A stretch of DNA of 64,000 nt from Paenibacillus assamensis DSM 18201 (GTDB lineage: Bacteria > Bacillota > Bacilli > Paenibacillales > Paenibacillaceae), in the NCBI RefSeq assembly GCF_000422445.1, contig NZ_AULU01000006.1:62001-126000 (forward strand). The letters run 5' to 3'. A program made the position numbers and the translations under genes. Positions 8,154 to 16,775 of the stretch are shown piece by piece. How positions within the stretch are numbered: the first letter of the stretch is position 1; every line of letters starts with the position of its first letter. Under the pieces are notes generated by a model. It ran no database searches. It had not been told where the DNA came from and saw nothing but the letters and a program-made list of their open reading frames with translations.

Positions 8154-9425
8154 TCATAAAGATTGTGCCAGCTTATTTTGTTCCATTTCCATAGAAAGCG
8201 GATGAGGATTGACTTGTAATTTGGCGATCCGATAAGCGACTGTAATTGCGAGCAGGAAGACGATACATCCTGTTCCAATAAACAAATAGCTAATCGAAAC
8301 GGCTGGATACAGCTGGCCGACTATAAGTGACATAAGCAGCATAGGTCCCATCCATGCTAATTGAATGAAGGTGCTCACTCTACCTTGAAAATCTATTTCA
8401 ACATGAGTTTGTATGAGAGATGCGGTTGTGATGTTATAGGCTACGATACCGGAAAAGAATAGGACAGTTGCAGCAATGACCCAGATAACACTTGGGAAAA
8501 TAGTCATTCCTCCTAATCCGCATGCAAGAAGGAAGACAGATATCGTTAACAGACGTTCCGGTTTGCATTTTATTTTCGGAATTGCTAACGAACCAATAAG
8601 CATAGTTACTCCGATAATAGGGGTAAACCAAGCCAAGGATTCTTTAGGCAGCCCTAAATATTCAGTAATGAGGAACATCTGCATTACATTATATACGCCT
8701 GCTACTAATCCGAACGCCAAATTACTAAGTGTAACGATCTTGACGATTTTATGGCTCAGCGCAAATTGAAAACCAAGTTTTAAATCGCTCCAAATGGAGT
8801 GGAATGTTAGTGATTTTGTGTTGATGCTCGCAGATAATTCATTGTTTTGTTGTTCATTCGGAATTCGAATAATAGTAGTAGCAGCACCAATAAAGAGGAC
8901 TGTAGCAATGACGATCATGAAACTTGACCCAATCGCGCCGTACAACATGATGGCAACTACAGGTCCAATAATGTTAGTAAAGCTGATGGACATTTGACGA
9001 TAGCTTGCAGCAATAAGTCTATCATCATTGTGCACAAGACTCATCGTAAAAGCAGGCTGTGAAGCTCGAAAGACAAGCGTAGAAATAGCGGATAAAAAGG
9101 AACCTATGTAGATCATTAGTACGGAGTTCACTGCGATCGCTCCGATAAATAGCAGCATAACTACGGCTCTAAACAATAATGCACTAGACAAGGATGTCTT
9201 ACGATCAAAGCGATCTGCAAATACGCCAATAATAGGGCCTAGTAAAAAAATCGGGGCGTACTCTAATATGAGATTGATGGATATAGCTGCTGCGGCTTTA
9301 TCGGCGAATTGTTCTAAAATAACGAATAAAAGTGCGGTATTGCGAATGTTATCACCAAATTCAGAAGACCATGCAGCAAGCCAGAAGCGAAGAAACTTTG
9401 GGTTGCGTCGTAAAAAGTTTTTCAT
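8154..9425 (-). CDS. Major facilitator superfamily transporter
   Basis: A 423-residue membrane protein with about twelve hydrophobic segments. The loop between helices 2 and 3 carries the MFS motif A variant GVFADRFDRK (about residues 62-71). It resembles MFS_3/enterobactin-exporter or drug-efflux proteins, but the substrate cannot be read from sequence. The ATG is preceded by AAAGGTGG. It lies downstream of, and in the same direction as, an ArsR-type regulator gene. A terminator separates them, so the transporter probably uses its own promoter in the 90-bp gap, where a copy of a shared operator-like motif is found (9467-9483). Confidence 0.88.
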   Translation of the reverse strand: MKNFLRRNPKFLRFWLAAWSSEFGDNIRNTALLFVILEQFADKAAAAISINLILEYAPIFLLGPIIGVFADRFDRKTSLSSALLFRAVVMLLFIGAIAVNSVLMIYIGSFLSAISTLVFRASQPAFTMSLVHNDDRLIAASYRQMSISFTNIIGPVVAIMLYGAIGSSFMIVIATVLFIGAATTIIRIPNEQQNNELSASINTKSLTFHSIWSDLKLGFQFALSHKIVKIVTLSNLAFGLVAGVYNVMQMFLITEYLGLPKESLAWFTPIIGVTMLIGSLAIPKIKCKPERLLTISVFLLACGLGGMTIFPSVIWVIAATVLFFSGIVAYNITTASLIQTHVEIDFQGRVSTFIQLAWMGPMLLMSLIVGQLYPAVSISYLFIGTGCIVFLLAITVAYRIAKLQVNPHPLSMEMEQNKLAQSL

Positions 9426-9466
9426 GATTAACCACCTTTTTTATATTTTTATATAAAATGACTTTA

Positions 9467-9483
9467 GATGAATATCGAATGTT
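9467..9483 (-). promoter_or_regulatory. Operator-like motif upstream of the MFS gene
   Basis: Read on the minus strand this 17-mer is AACATTCGATATTCATC. It matches a site at 10706-10722 at 15 of 17 positions and a looser copy at 10584-10600. All three lie in regulatory regions of the exporter and its adjacent ArsR-type regulator, which suggests binding sites for that regulator. This is inference from the repetition. Confidence 0.45.
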
Positions 9484-9484
9484 G

Positions 9485-9522
9485 TTTCAAAAGAATAACA
9501 CAGCGATAAAGCTGTGTTATTC
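9485..9522 (-). terminator. Terminator of the ArsR-type regulator gene
   Basis: A perfect 12-bp inverted repeat (9493-9504 with 9511-9522) with a 6-base loop overlaps the regulator's stop codon. On the minus strand it is followed by TTTTGAAAC, a short T run. Confidence 0.75.
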
Positions 9523-10566
9523 GGTTAACATCTGCGTTAAATGTTGAAGTACTTCTGCGATGCGTTCTTTATCCGTATGGTAATAAACTTTATTTTCTTG
9601 CCGGATGGCTTTGACAATCCCTGTCGTCGTTAATGCGTTGAGATGATGGGATATTGTAGAGTTAGTCAGGTTTAGTTCTTTGGCAAGCTCATGTCCATAA
9701 CGTGGTGCTCGGTTCAATAGTTGAATGATATGAATCCGCTTCTCATCTGACAGTACTTTGAGAGAATCGCTAATTTGTTGATGATTAATATCGTGTTTGC
9801 TTATCATGTCCAGACGATTAATGCCCAACAAGCATATAAATCCATCTTCATTATCATAAATGAACGCTGCTGTGTTCATAAAATAAGAAGGGAATACATG
9901 AATCGGAAGATCGTTCGTCGAAACAGGAACAATGTCTGTTCTTAAAGCTTTGTTCAACTGCTTAACGCCATTCTCTTGAATAAGCTGATTAAGCTGTAGC
10001 AAGCTTTGCTCTAATCGCGCAGTTAGCTCCTCTTCCCATAGCTTAAAAATATTTTCGTAAAATACGCGAAGCAGTTCTAGATATTTGCTCTTCATGCGTT
10101 CTGTATCTGCGTGAAAGTAGAGCATTTTCCAACGTTCTTTTTCAGGTAATGACGTTTGTTCTAAGCGTTCAAGTATATTGCTTGTGGTGAGTTCTGGAAT
10201 GGTGCTTATTTCTGGATCTATACTATAGTTCAAAAATTGAAGGAAAAGCTCATTGGACGGCAATTGCTCTATCCAGTGAAACAAATCTTCAATGGACATG
10301 TCATTTTGAATAATAGTCGGCAGAACAGATATGCCGCAGGAATTATCATGGTGGAAAAACAATTGTATTTGTTCCAAAGTATCTTTTGACAGTTTAAGCC
10401 GAGCTTCTTGAACGTATTGGTTGAGTTGGTTATCTTGGTGCAACTGCATGGAAGGTTGCTGCGGTACCAGTTGGTCATGGTTCGTTAGTCGGAACATTGC
10501 TGCAAGTAGCTCAACGGTAATAGAGCTGCTCGTATTTAGTGGGATCGATGCTAGATTATTCACCAA
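9517..10566 (-). CDS. ArsR-family transcriptional regulator with a long N-terminal domain
   Basis: The last ~75 residues form an ArsR-type winged helix: SLKVLSDEKRIHIIQLLNR, then HELAKELNLTNSTISHHLNAL as the helix-turn-helix and a beta wing (IVKAIRQENKVYYH). About 270 residues precede it and match no family I recognise; they may sense a ligand. I place the start at TTG 10566 because AAAAGGAG lies eight bases upstream, giving 349 residues. The longer frame from ATG 10599 lacks a ribosome-binding site and would cover an operator-like repeat. No paired metal-binding cysteines are visible. The likely target is the adjacent MFS gene and itself. Confidence 0.8.
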   Translation of the reverse strand: MVNNLASIPLNTSSSITVELLAAMFRLTNHDQLVPQQPSMQLHQDNQLNQYVQEARLKLSKDTLEQIQLFFHHDNSCGISVLPTIIQNDMSIEDLFHWIEQLPSNELFLQFLNYSIDPEISTIPELTTSNILERLEQTSLPEKERWKMLYFHADTERMKSKYLELLRVFYENIFKLWEEELTARLEQSLLQLNQLIQENGVKQLNKALRTDIVPVSTNDLPIHVFPSYFMNTAAFIYDNEDGFICLLGINRLDMISKHDINHQQISDSLKVLSDEKRIHIIQLLNRAPRYGHELAKELNLTNSTISHHLNALTTTGIVKAIRQENKVYYHTDKERIAEVLQHLTQMLTE

Positions 10567-10583
10567 TTTCGAATCTCCTTTTA

Positions 10584-10627
10584 GATAATCATCGAACATA
10601 TCTTTAGATTACAATATAATGGTAATC
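10584..10627 (-). promoter_or_regulatory. Operator region of the ArsR-type regulator
   Basis: Two elements lie just upstream of the chosen start. One is a loose copy of the shared motif (minus strand TATGTTCGATGATTATC, 10584-10600). The other is an inverted repeat GATTAC-9 bases-GTAATC (10607-10627). Position and symmetry suggest autoregulation. Confidence 0.4.
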
Positions 10628-11066
10628 GATGAAACAGTCAATTGTTTTATTTGTCCTTACTTTTTACAAGAAGTTGAATATCCATTATATTCGTAACTGA
10701 TGTTTGATTATTATCGAATGTTACCTCAGATTAGAATACATCGTTAGGGTAATTCTTGCTACTGTCAAGTGTTCAGTTCGTGCAGATTCAGATTGTTTTG
10801 ATTTCTTATCACTAAATAGCTTGTTTAGAGTAGTGATTGGTAACACACGTCTATTTGCTTTGAAAAAAATCGATTTAAAAGGTTTGATCATAATAACACC
10901 CCTCTTCGTTGTTCGTCTAATGTCTGTTTCGATAATTGTGATAATTAATTTAATGGTAATTCCTGTATCTGTCAAGTGGCTTTTATGAAGTTTATTTAAG
11001 AAAATGGTATACTCATAGTAAGTCCCTATTTTTGGGGAGTAGGATAAGAAGAGCGAGGGATTTTTG
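10628..11066. other. Intergenic region with one further operator-like copy
   Basis: About 440 bp without a supportable gene. A 94-codon frame at 10704-10988 has no ribosome-binding site, and its composition looks like AT-rich noise. The best copy of the shared motif is at 10706-10722 (minus strand AACATTCGATAATAATC). A TATACT at 11008-11013 could be a -10 box for the next gene, but its -35 region is poor. Confidence 0.4.
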
Positions 11067-11348
11067 ATGAGCGTGCAAAATGAAGTACATATTGTGTCAG
11101 CGCAAATGAAAACAGATGAGGAAGGTGCGTACCTTGGAACGGTTGTTTTCAAGCTTGAAGGCTACCAGCATCCGTACGAGTTGACGGTCTACAGTAAGAA
11201 GGGGAAAGAATGGGATTATAGTCTACATTACACGTCTGAAAGTGGAGTAGAAGAAGAGTTGCTGAAGTTAGATGAAAGATTAGAAGAAGATGACGATTTA
11301 TTTGATACGCTTTTGGAGGCTGCACAACAAGCAGGCGAAACAATATAA
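11067..11348 (+). CDS. Small acidic protein of unknown function
   Basis: A 94-residue acidic protein with no family I can name. The first half reads as alternating beta strands (YLGTVVFKLEGYQHPYEL, ELTVYSKKGKEWDYSLHY). The second half is a strongly acidic helix (LLKLDERLEEDDDLFDTLLEAA). No signal peptide or membrane segment is present, so it should be cytoplasmic. The ATG follows GAGGGA at 7 bases; an in-frame TTG precedes it by one codon. It is a single-gene unit, with a terminator directly after it. Good coding character, unknown role. Confidence 0.7.
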   Translation: MSVQNEVHIVSAQMKTDEEGAYLGTVVFKLEGYQHPYELTVYSKKGKEWDYSLHYTSESGVEEELLKLDERLEEDDDLFDTLLEAAQQAGETI

Positions 11349-11359
11349 TTATAACTCAA

Positions 11360-11397
11360 GGGTTGCTTACCGTTTAGAGGGTAAGTACCCTTTTTTT
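11360..11397 (+). terminator. Rho-independent terminator
   Basis: GGGT and CTTACC pair with GGTAAG and ACCC across a 7-base loop, with a small internal mismatch, followed by seven T residues. Confidence 0.85.
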
Positions 11398-11450
11398 ATG
11401 TGATTTTGATTGAATTTTAATGGAAATATCATTAAATACCTTAAAACCGA

Positions 11451-11479
11451 TTTACATACTAGGAAATAACGTATATATT
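11451..11479 (+). promoter_or_regulatory. Sigma-A promoter of the sugar ABC transporter operon
   Basis: TTTACA (11451-11456) and TATATT (11474-11479) are separated by exactly 17 bp; each differs from consensus at one base. The start codon of the binding-protein gene is about 67 bp downstream. Confidence 0.7.
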
Positions 11480-11546
11480 ATTGTCTAATAGTTGTGCGGA
11501 AAATGTTGGTTATAAGCACGCTAAATATACAATAGGGGATGTTGAG

Positions 11547-12650
11547 ATGGGGACAACGTTGAGACGAGGGCGCATATGGGGAATGTTTTCTGCTATTTTA
11601 TGTTTTTCAATTCTTTTATCTGCATGTGGAATTAAGTCAGCGGGACAGTCGACAACCGCAAATCATCAGGAAGAAAATAAAGTTGAGAACGAGAAGGATC
11701 TAAAAGGCAAGCGGATCGCGCTAGTCATGGAATTAAATACAGGAACGTTCTCGCAGCAGTATGCTGAAGGCGTTAAGGAAGAAGTAGAGCGATTTGGTGG
11801 AGAGCTGACGGTGTTCGTCGCTGAACGAGATAAATCTAAGATGGCTACATACGTAAATATGGCTGTGAACCAGAACTTCGATGGTATTTTAACGGATCAT
11901 GGAACACCAGAGGCATTAACGAAAGGGATTAAAAAGGCACAGGAAAATAAGATTCCCGTCGTCGCCTTTGATGCACTACTAGATATTCCGGGTGTAACTG
12001 TCCTCGAACAAGGGGATGAGAGAATGGCTGAGTTGACATTAGAGCAGTTGGCAGCCGATGCGGGTGGAAAAGGAAATATCGTGAAAATTTGGGTAGCTGG
12101 ATTTGCTCCGATGGAACGTCGTCAGACGGCGTATGCAGCTTTCCAACAAAAGTATCCGGATATTAAAGAAATTGCGGCATTTGGTGCTGCATCCAGCAGT
12201 ACAGCATTGGATACACAGGCTAAAATGGAAGCTATTTTGAAGCAGTATCCTAATAAAGGTGACATTACGGCAGTATGGGCTGCTTGGGATGAGTTCGCTA
12301 AAGGTGCTTCGCGAGCGATTAAGCAAGCAGGCCGTGACGAAATCAAAGTATATGGCATCGACATGAGTGATGAGGATTTGCAAATGCTTCAAGACCCGAC
12401 TAGTCCATGGATTGCAACAGCTGCTGTTGATCCGAAAGACATCGGTCGTGTACAAGTTCGCTATTTATATCAAAAATTGTACGGTGAACAAACAGAAGAT
12501 CGTGTTGTTCTTGAGCCGGTATTTGTAAAGCGTGAAGACTTACCCAAAGACAAACAAGTATCAACAAATGAACTTGGACAGTATGTTCAAGGTTGGAGTG
12601 GCAGCAAGCAGGGGGAGAAAGAGTGGATGAAATCGTATCCATATAAATAA
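11547..12650 (+). CDS. Sugar-type ABC transporter substrate-binding lipoprotein
   Basis: A 367-residue lipoprotein that should capture substrate outside the membrane. The signal peptide ends in the lipobox LLSAC (Cys27). The mature part is a periplasmic-binding-protein type 1 domain of the ribose/galactose class: GKRIALVMELNTGTFSQQYAEG at its start, later VNQNFDGILTDHG and AVWAAWDEFAKGA, typical of the D-ribose/autoinducer-2 group. ATG 11547 has AGGGG eight bases upstream. ATPase and permease genes follow in the same direction. The ligand cannot be read from sequence; no catabolic sugar genes lie nearby to suggest it. Confidence 0.88.
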   Translation: MGTTLRRGRIWGMFSAILCFSILLSACGIKSAGQSTTANHQEENKVENEKDLKGKRIALVMELNTGTFSQQYAEGVKEEVERFGGELTVFVAERDKSKMATYVNMAVNQNFDGILTDHGTPEALTKGIKKAQENKIPVVAFDALLDIPGVTVLEQGDERMAELTLEQLAADAGGKGNIVKIWVAGFAPMERRQTAYAAFQQKYPDIKEIAAFGAASSSTALDTQAKMEAILKQYPNKGDITAVWAAWDEFAKGASRAIKQAGRDEIKVYGIDMSDEDLQMLQDPTSPWIATAAVDPKDIGRVQVRYLYQKLYGEQTEDRVVLEPVFVKREDLPKDKQVSTNELGQYVQGWSGSKQGEKEWMKSYPYK

Positions 12651-12680
12651 GTTGCAACATCCAGCAAAGGTGGGGTTGAT

Positions 12681-14276
12681 ATGACGCTGACAACACGATA
12701 CGCAGCAGAATCTTCTCCCACGATCGTAAATAAGGAGCCGGGAAGTGAGTGTGCTATGAATATTTCTCGCTCCTTATTGCGCATGGTGGGTATAGAAAAG
12801 AGTTTTAATGGGGTACCGACACTTAAGGAAGTTGATTTTGAAGCATATAGCGGTGAAATCCATGCACTCTTGGGAGCAAATGGGGCTGGGAAAAGTACGC
12901 TTATGAAAGTGCTCTCTGGCGCCTATTCATCGGACGCAGGCCAGATCGAACTGCACGGAATGAAGCTGCAAATTGAGCAGCCGAAAGACGCGCGTAGTGT
13001 GGGGATTTACTGTGTTTATCAAGAAGTAGATACCGCGCTTGTCCCACAGTTAACGGTCGCAGAAAATATTATGTTGGATCAGATGGCGCAAGTCACAGCA
13101 TCTTGGTGGGTTAGTCCTGCGCAGCAGCAGCGGCAGGCGGCTGTTGCATGTGCCAAGCTTGGGGTGGAGCTGCCACTAACAAAGTTCGTGTCAGAGCTAT
13201 CATTGGCAGAAAAGCAGATGGTTCTCATTGCAAGAACACTTATTGGGCAGGCGAAAGTGGTTATTTTTGATGAACCTACAGCACCGCTTAGTCAGGAGGA
13301 GGCTGCAAGGCTGTTTGCTGTAATGCAGCTGATGAAAGAGCAAGGACTCGTCGTCATTTTTATATCGCATCGCTTACCTGAAGTATTTGCTATTTGTGAT
13401 CGTATTACGATTATGAGAGATGGGGTTAGGGTTCATACAGACCATGTTTCAAAGCTATCGATACAGGATGTCGTCAGTCATATGCTGGGACGCACGCTTG
13501 AGGAGCGGGTGCAAAAGGAAGATGTCCCGATCGGTGAAGTTGTTTTGGAAGCGAAAAATCTCTTATCTGGTCATCGAGTTCGCGGTGTTGATTTTTCCGT
13601 ACATAGCGGCGAAATTGTGGCCGTGGTTGGTATCGTTGGTGCAGGGAAAACGGAGACAACAAGGTTATTAACGGGTGTGGAACAGCCCGAAGCGGGTTCC
13701 ATTTATATTAGAGGCCAGTCGGTTCGGTTCAAGGAGCCAGCGGATGCGATTGCAAAGGGAGTTGTACTAGTACCGGAAGAGCGACGCAAACAAGGGCTTA
13801 TTGTACATGAATCGGTGGAAACCAATGTGAGTCTCCCCCTATTAAAACAACTATCAAGCTGGATTGGGTGGATTAACGCTAAGAAAGAACGTCAACTTGC
13901 GGCGGAAATCGTCGAAAAACTTCGAATTAAAACAGCATCAGTACAGACGCTGGTACAATATTTAAGCGGTGGTAATCAACAAAAAATAGCAATTGGAAAA
14001 TGGCTGGAATCCGATGCGGATGTATATGTATTTGATGAGCCTACCAAAGGTGTTGATGTCGGTGCGAAAGAGGATATATTTCAAATTATCGGTGATTTAG
14101 CGAAGCAGGGACATGCCATTCTGTACTTTACTTGCGAATTTGCAGAAGCGATAGGGATAGCAGATCGAATTCTTGTGATGTGTGACGGGAAGATAGTTCA
14201 AGAATTTAATCGACATGCAGCTACCCAAGAACAGCTTTTGTTCTACGCTAGCGCCGGCAAAGAAGGGGAGCTATAA
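12681..14276 (+). CDS. Sugar ABC transporter ATP-binding protein (RbsA/MglA type)
   Basis: A 531-residue protein with two fused nucleotide-binding domains, the RbsA/MglA layout. Domain 1 has Walker A GANGAGKST, signature LSLAEKQM and Walker B VVIFDEPTAPLS. Domain 2 has P-loop GIVGAGKTE, signature LSGGNQQK and VYVFDEPTKGVD. In many homologues the second P-loop reads GAGRTE and is degenerate; here the lysine is present. About 26 residues before the first domain are unusual, and ATG 12756 or another internal start is possible, but ATG 12681 has a good GGTGGGG site. It powers the importer encoded with its neighbours. Confidence 0.92.
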   Translation: MTLTTRYAAESSPTIVNKEPGSECAMNISRSLLRMVGIEKSFNGVPTLKEVDFEAYSGEIHALLGANGAGKSTLMKVLSGAYSSDAGQIELHGMKLQIEQPKDARSVGIYCVYQEVDTALVPQLTVAENIMLDQMAQVTASWWVSPAQQQRQAAVACAKLGVELPLTKFVSELSLAEKQMVLIARTLIGQAKVVIFDEPTAPLSQEEAARLFAVMQLMKEQGLVVIFISHRLPEVFAICDRITIMRDGVRVHTDHVSKLSIQDVVSHMLGRTLEERVQKEDVPIGEVVLEAKNLLSGHRVRGVDFSVHSGEIVAVVGIVGAGKTETTRLLTGVEQPEAGSIYIRGQSVRFKEPADAIAKGVVLVPEERRKQGLIVHESVETNVSLPLLKQLSSWIGWINAKKERQLAAEIVEKLRIKTASVQTLVQYLSGGNQQKIAIGKWLESDADVYVFDEPTKGVDVGAKEDIFQIIGDLAKQGHAILYFTCEFAEAIGIADRILVMCDGKIVQEFNRHAATQEQLLFYASAGKEGEL

Positions 14277-14278
14277 GT

Positions 14279-15298
14279 ATGGAAGCAGGTATTAAGCATA
14301 AACTATTGCACTTTTTATTCCGTTATGGAGCTATTTTTGTAGTCATTGGCGTATTTGTTTATTTTTCGCTGCGGTTAGAACATTTTTTGACGGCCTCCAA
14401 TATTGGAGATATTATGGCTTCCATATCGATCGTAACCTTTGTTGCGCTGGGTGTTACTTTCTCATTGATTGTGGATGGATTTGATTTGTCAGTAGGCTCT
14501 ACCGTTTCACTTACGACCGTCGTAACCGCCTCAATGATGGTGTGGTATGAAATGCCGATGATCGTTGTCATTGGAGTGCCACTTTTAATTGGTGCTTTAG
14601 TAGGTTTACTGAACGCCCTTTTTATTATCAAATTTCGTATTCCTGATCTATTAGCGACGCTAGCTGTTATGTACATAATTGCGGGTATTCACAAGACATA
14701 TACGAAAGGCTACTCTATTAATGACCATATGTTATTCCCTGACGGCACCAAGGCTCCAGGTGTTATTACAACATCATTTCAGACGATTGGTCAAGGAGAG
14801 TTCTATATTGGCAGTCTTAGCGTGCCTATCCCTGTACTGTTCATGGTGCTGGCCATTGTAGCTGCACATCTGCTGTTGCGTTATACTCGTTTTGGCAGAC
14901 AGCTGTACATGACTGGTGGAAATCGTGAGGCTGCACGTTTGTCTGGTATCCGAGTGAATCGAATTCGGACACTGGCTTATGTTATCTCAGGGGTTTGCGC
15001 TGCAATTGGTGGTATTTTATTCACATCAAGAGTAGGGACGGGAGAAATTGATGCGGGTGCGCCGCTTTTGATGGAGGCAGTAGCGGCTGTATTTGTTGGC
15101 TTCTCTGTTTTTGGAGCGGGCAAACCCAATGTATTCGGTACTTTTATTGGTGCGCTGCTTATAGGTGTGCTGGTCAATGGATTGACGATGATGAACTTGC
15201 AATATTACACACATGATATTATTAAAGGGACGGTTCTTGTGTTGGCACTTTCGATTACGTTTTATGTGGTGAATCGAGGGCGTTCTTCTTCTTCATAA
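14279..15298 (+). CDS. Sugar ABC transporter permease (RbsC type)
   Basis: A 339-residue integral membrane protein of the BPD_transp_2 family, with about eight to ten hydrophobic spans. Family signatures are VDGFDLSVGS near residue 63, TRFGRQLYMTGGNREAARLSG near residue 204, and VGFSVFGAGKPNVFGTFIGA near residue 272. The start lies two bases after the ATPase stop and has GGGGAG at 8-base spacing, so translation is probably coupled. Together with the two genes upstream it forms a complete three-component importer without a local regulator. Confidence 0.93.
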   Translation: MEAGIKHKLLHFLFRYGAIFVVIGVFVYFSLRLEHFLTASNIGDIMASISIVTFVALGVTFSLIVDGFDLSVGSTVSLTTVVTASMMVWYEMPMIVVIGVPLLIGALVGLLNALFIIKFRIPDLLATLAVMYIIAGIHKTYTKGYSINDHMLFPDGTKAPGVITTSFQTIGQGEFYIGSLSVPIPVLFMVLAIVAAHLLLRYTRFGRQLYMTGGNREAARLSGIRVNRIRTLAYVISGVCAAIGGILFTSRVGTGEIDAGAPLLMEAVAAVFVGFSVFGAGKPNVFGTFIGALLIGVLVNGLTMMNLQYYTHDIIKGTVLVLALSITFYVVNRGRSSSS

Positions 15299-15477
15299 TT
15301 TGTAAGCTGGCAGACATATCGCTACTTGCATTTGATCTGAGGGTATATTACTATAAATTTGTTCCAGAAGTACGATTACATGCTAAGGGACTCCATATTG
15401 ATATACTCATGTATATTTTTATAGGAACTAGTGTAAACAATGGATAACCACATACTTGAATCGGGAGGTGAGCATAC

Positions 15478-15750
15478 ATGAACAAGTCCGAATTGATTAC
15501 GCAAGTCGTTGAGTCAACTGAACTTCCTAAGAAAGATGTAACAAAAGTTGTAGACGCAGTATTCGAAGCGATTTCCACTGCACTGCAAGAGGGCGATAAG
15601 GTTCAGTTGGTAGGCTTCGGTAACTTCGAGGTTCGTGAGCGTTCCGCTCGTAAGGGCCGTAACCCGCAAACGGGTGAAGAGATCGAGATCCCTGCTAGCA
15701 AGATCCCTGCGTTCAAACCAGGCAAAGCGTTGAAAGAAGGCATCAAATAA
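15478..15750 (+). CDS. hup: DNA-binding protein HU
   Basis: HU is the small abundant dimeric nucleoid protein that bends DNA. The 90 residues begin MNKSELI and contain the DNA-binding arm with [18 protein letters not shown] and the RNPQTGE motif, ending in [13 protein letters not shown]. Length and sequence are typical. A strong GGGAGGTG site precedes the ATG. In B. subtilis hbs lies directly after spoIVA; here 7.4 kb of accessory genes separates the two. A clear terminator follows the gene. Confidence 0.98.
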   Translation: MNKSELITQVVESTELPKKDVTKVVDAVFEAISTALQEGDKVQLVGFGNFEVRERSARKGRNPQTGEEIEIPASKIPAFKPGKALKEGIK

Positions 15751-15777
15751 GCTTTTACATAGGACTGTCTTTGCTCA

Positions 15778-15805
15778 GCCGTGACGAATGTCACGGCTTA
15801 CTTTA
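15778..15805 (+). terminator. Terminator after hup
   Basis: A perfect 8-bp stem GCCGTGAC/GTCACGGC with the tetraloop GAAT is followed by TTACTTTAT. The T run is imperfect, so some read-through into mtrB is possible. Confidence 0.65.
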
Positions 15806-15838
15806 TGTGTTACACTTATGTAAGAAGGAGGGGTTGGC

Positions 15839-16060
15839 GTGGAACAAACGGATTTTGTTGTAATTAAGGCGAAAGAACAAGGCGTACAAGTTATCGGATT
15901 GACAAGAGGGCAAGATACAAGATTTCATCACACCGAAAAATTAGACAAGAATGAGGTCCTCATTGCACAATTCACGGATCATACATCTGCAATCAAGATT
16001 CGCGGCAAAGCTATGATTATGAGCAAGCATGGTACGGTTCATACGGATAAAGACGAATAG
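15839..16060 (+). CDS. mtrB: Trp RNA-binding attenuation protein (TRAP)
   Basis: TRAP forms an 11-subunit ring that, when loaded with tryptophan, wraps RNA containing eleven (G/U)AG triplets and so represses trp genes. The 73-residue product aligns closely with B. subtilis [27 protein letters not shown] and TSAIKIRG. The three RNA-contact residues known in B. subtilis (Lys37, Lys56, Arg58) correspond to Lys34, Lys53 and Arg55 here and are all kept. It starts with GTG behind AAGGAGGGG. In B. subtilis mtrB follows folE (mtrA); folE is missing here. The matching RNA target is at 26337-26389 in this window. Confidence 0.97.
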   Translation: MEQTDFVVIKAKEQGVQVIGLTRGQDTRFHHTEKLDKNEVLIAQFTDHTSAIKIRGKAMIMSKHGTVHTDKDE

Positions 16061-16065
16061 AATAA

Positions 16066-16089
16066 AGGCAGGCATAGCCTGCTTTTTTT
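16066..16089 (+). terminator. Rho-independent terminator after mtrB
   Basis: A 6-bp GC-rich stem GCAGGC/GCCTGC with a 3-base loop is followed by seven T residues. Confidence 0.85.
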
Positions 16090-16176
16090 CATTATAGAAT
16101 GAGGTATGGACATAAGTTCGTCCGTCGACACTGGTAGTATGTCTTTGTGATGACTTAGTGGAAGGCGAAAGGGTGT

Positions 16177-16749
16177 GTGAAGTTGCGTAGATGGCAGAAA
16201 GCACTCCGTATAACTACGTTTTACATACTGAGCGTTACGATAGTAGTCTATGCTCTAGGAATGTTGTCCTCAGGGCGCAGCTTGCATCGCAGTGAGCTGA
16301 AAGCAATGCCAATGATGAGTACGATTAATCCCGCTATGCACATAGAGGATGATAAGCTTGTAGATGCGCTGCTCTCTTTGCCTACTCAATTGCCTATTAG
16401 CCGTGTGAAATGGAGTGATTCAGGCGTACTATCATTGGACATCCGTGTAGCTGCCAGTATCCATCGCCCGAGAATCATTTATGAAGAATTGTACCGCTGG
16501 CTTCACTATAGTTTTTATGAGACGGACAATATTAATCGTTTGGAACTTAGAGTCGTTATTGAAAATAAAGAACGCCGCCAAAAACACGTCCTGCTCGCCT
16601 TGGACTCACTTCGCGATCAAGTTACCGCATCTGTCTTGAATGAGCTGGTCCAAAATGGACATCCTCCATCTGTTCAAGCGATACGAGCCATGCGATTGAG
16701 TTATACAACATTGTGGACTGAACAATTTGGAGCACGTGTTGGGCTATAA
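16177..16749 (+). CDS. Membrane-anchored protein of unknown function
   Basis: A 190-residue protein with one N-terminal hydrophobic helix (about residues 12-30) after a basic start (MKLRRWQKALR), which suggests an N-in signal anchor with the rest outside the membrane. The soluble part has a mixed pattern (SRVKWSDSGVLSLDIRV, INRLELRVVIENKERR) and no catalytic motif that I recognise. It starts with GTG 16177 behind a purine-rich stretch (AAAGGG) at short spacing. It lies alone between the mtrB terminator and the hepS promoter. In B. subtilis nothing lies here, so it may be a lineage gene. Confidence 0.65.
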   Translation: MKLRRWQKALRITTFYILSVTIVVYALGMLSSGRSLHRSELKAMPMMSTINPAMHIEDDKLVDALLSLPTQLPISRVKWSDSGVLSLDIRVAASIHRPRIIYEELYRWLHYSFYETDNINRLELRVVIENKERRQKHVLLALDSLRDQVTASVLNELVQNGHPPSVQAIRAMRLSYTTLWTEQFGARVGL

Positions 16750-16775
16750 AAAATATCACCGTCTTACTGACAATA

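Noticed and set aside
10704-10988. 94-codon frame between the regulator and the acidic protein gene
   Set aside because: No ribosome-binding site, hydrophobic low-information composition of AT-rich DNA, and it overlaps an operator-like motif.
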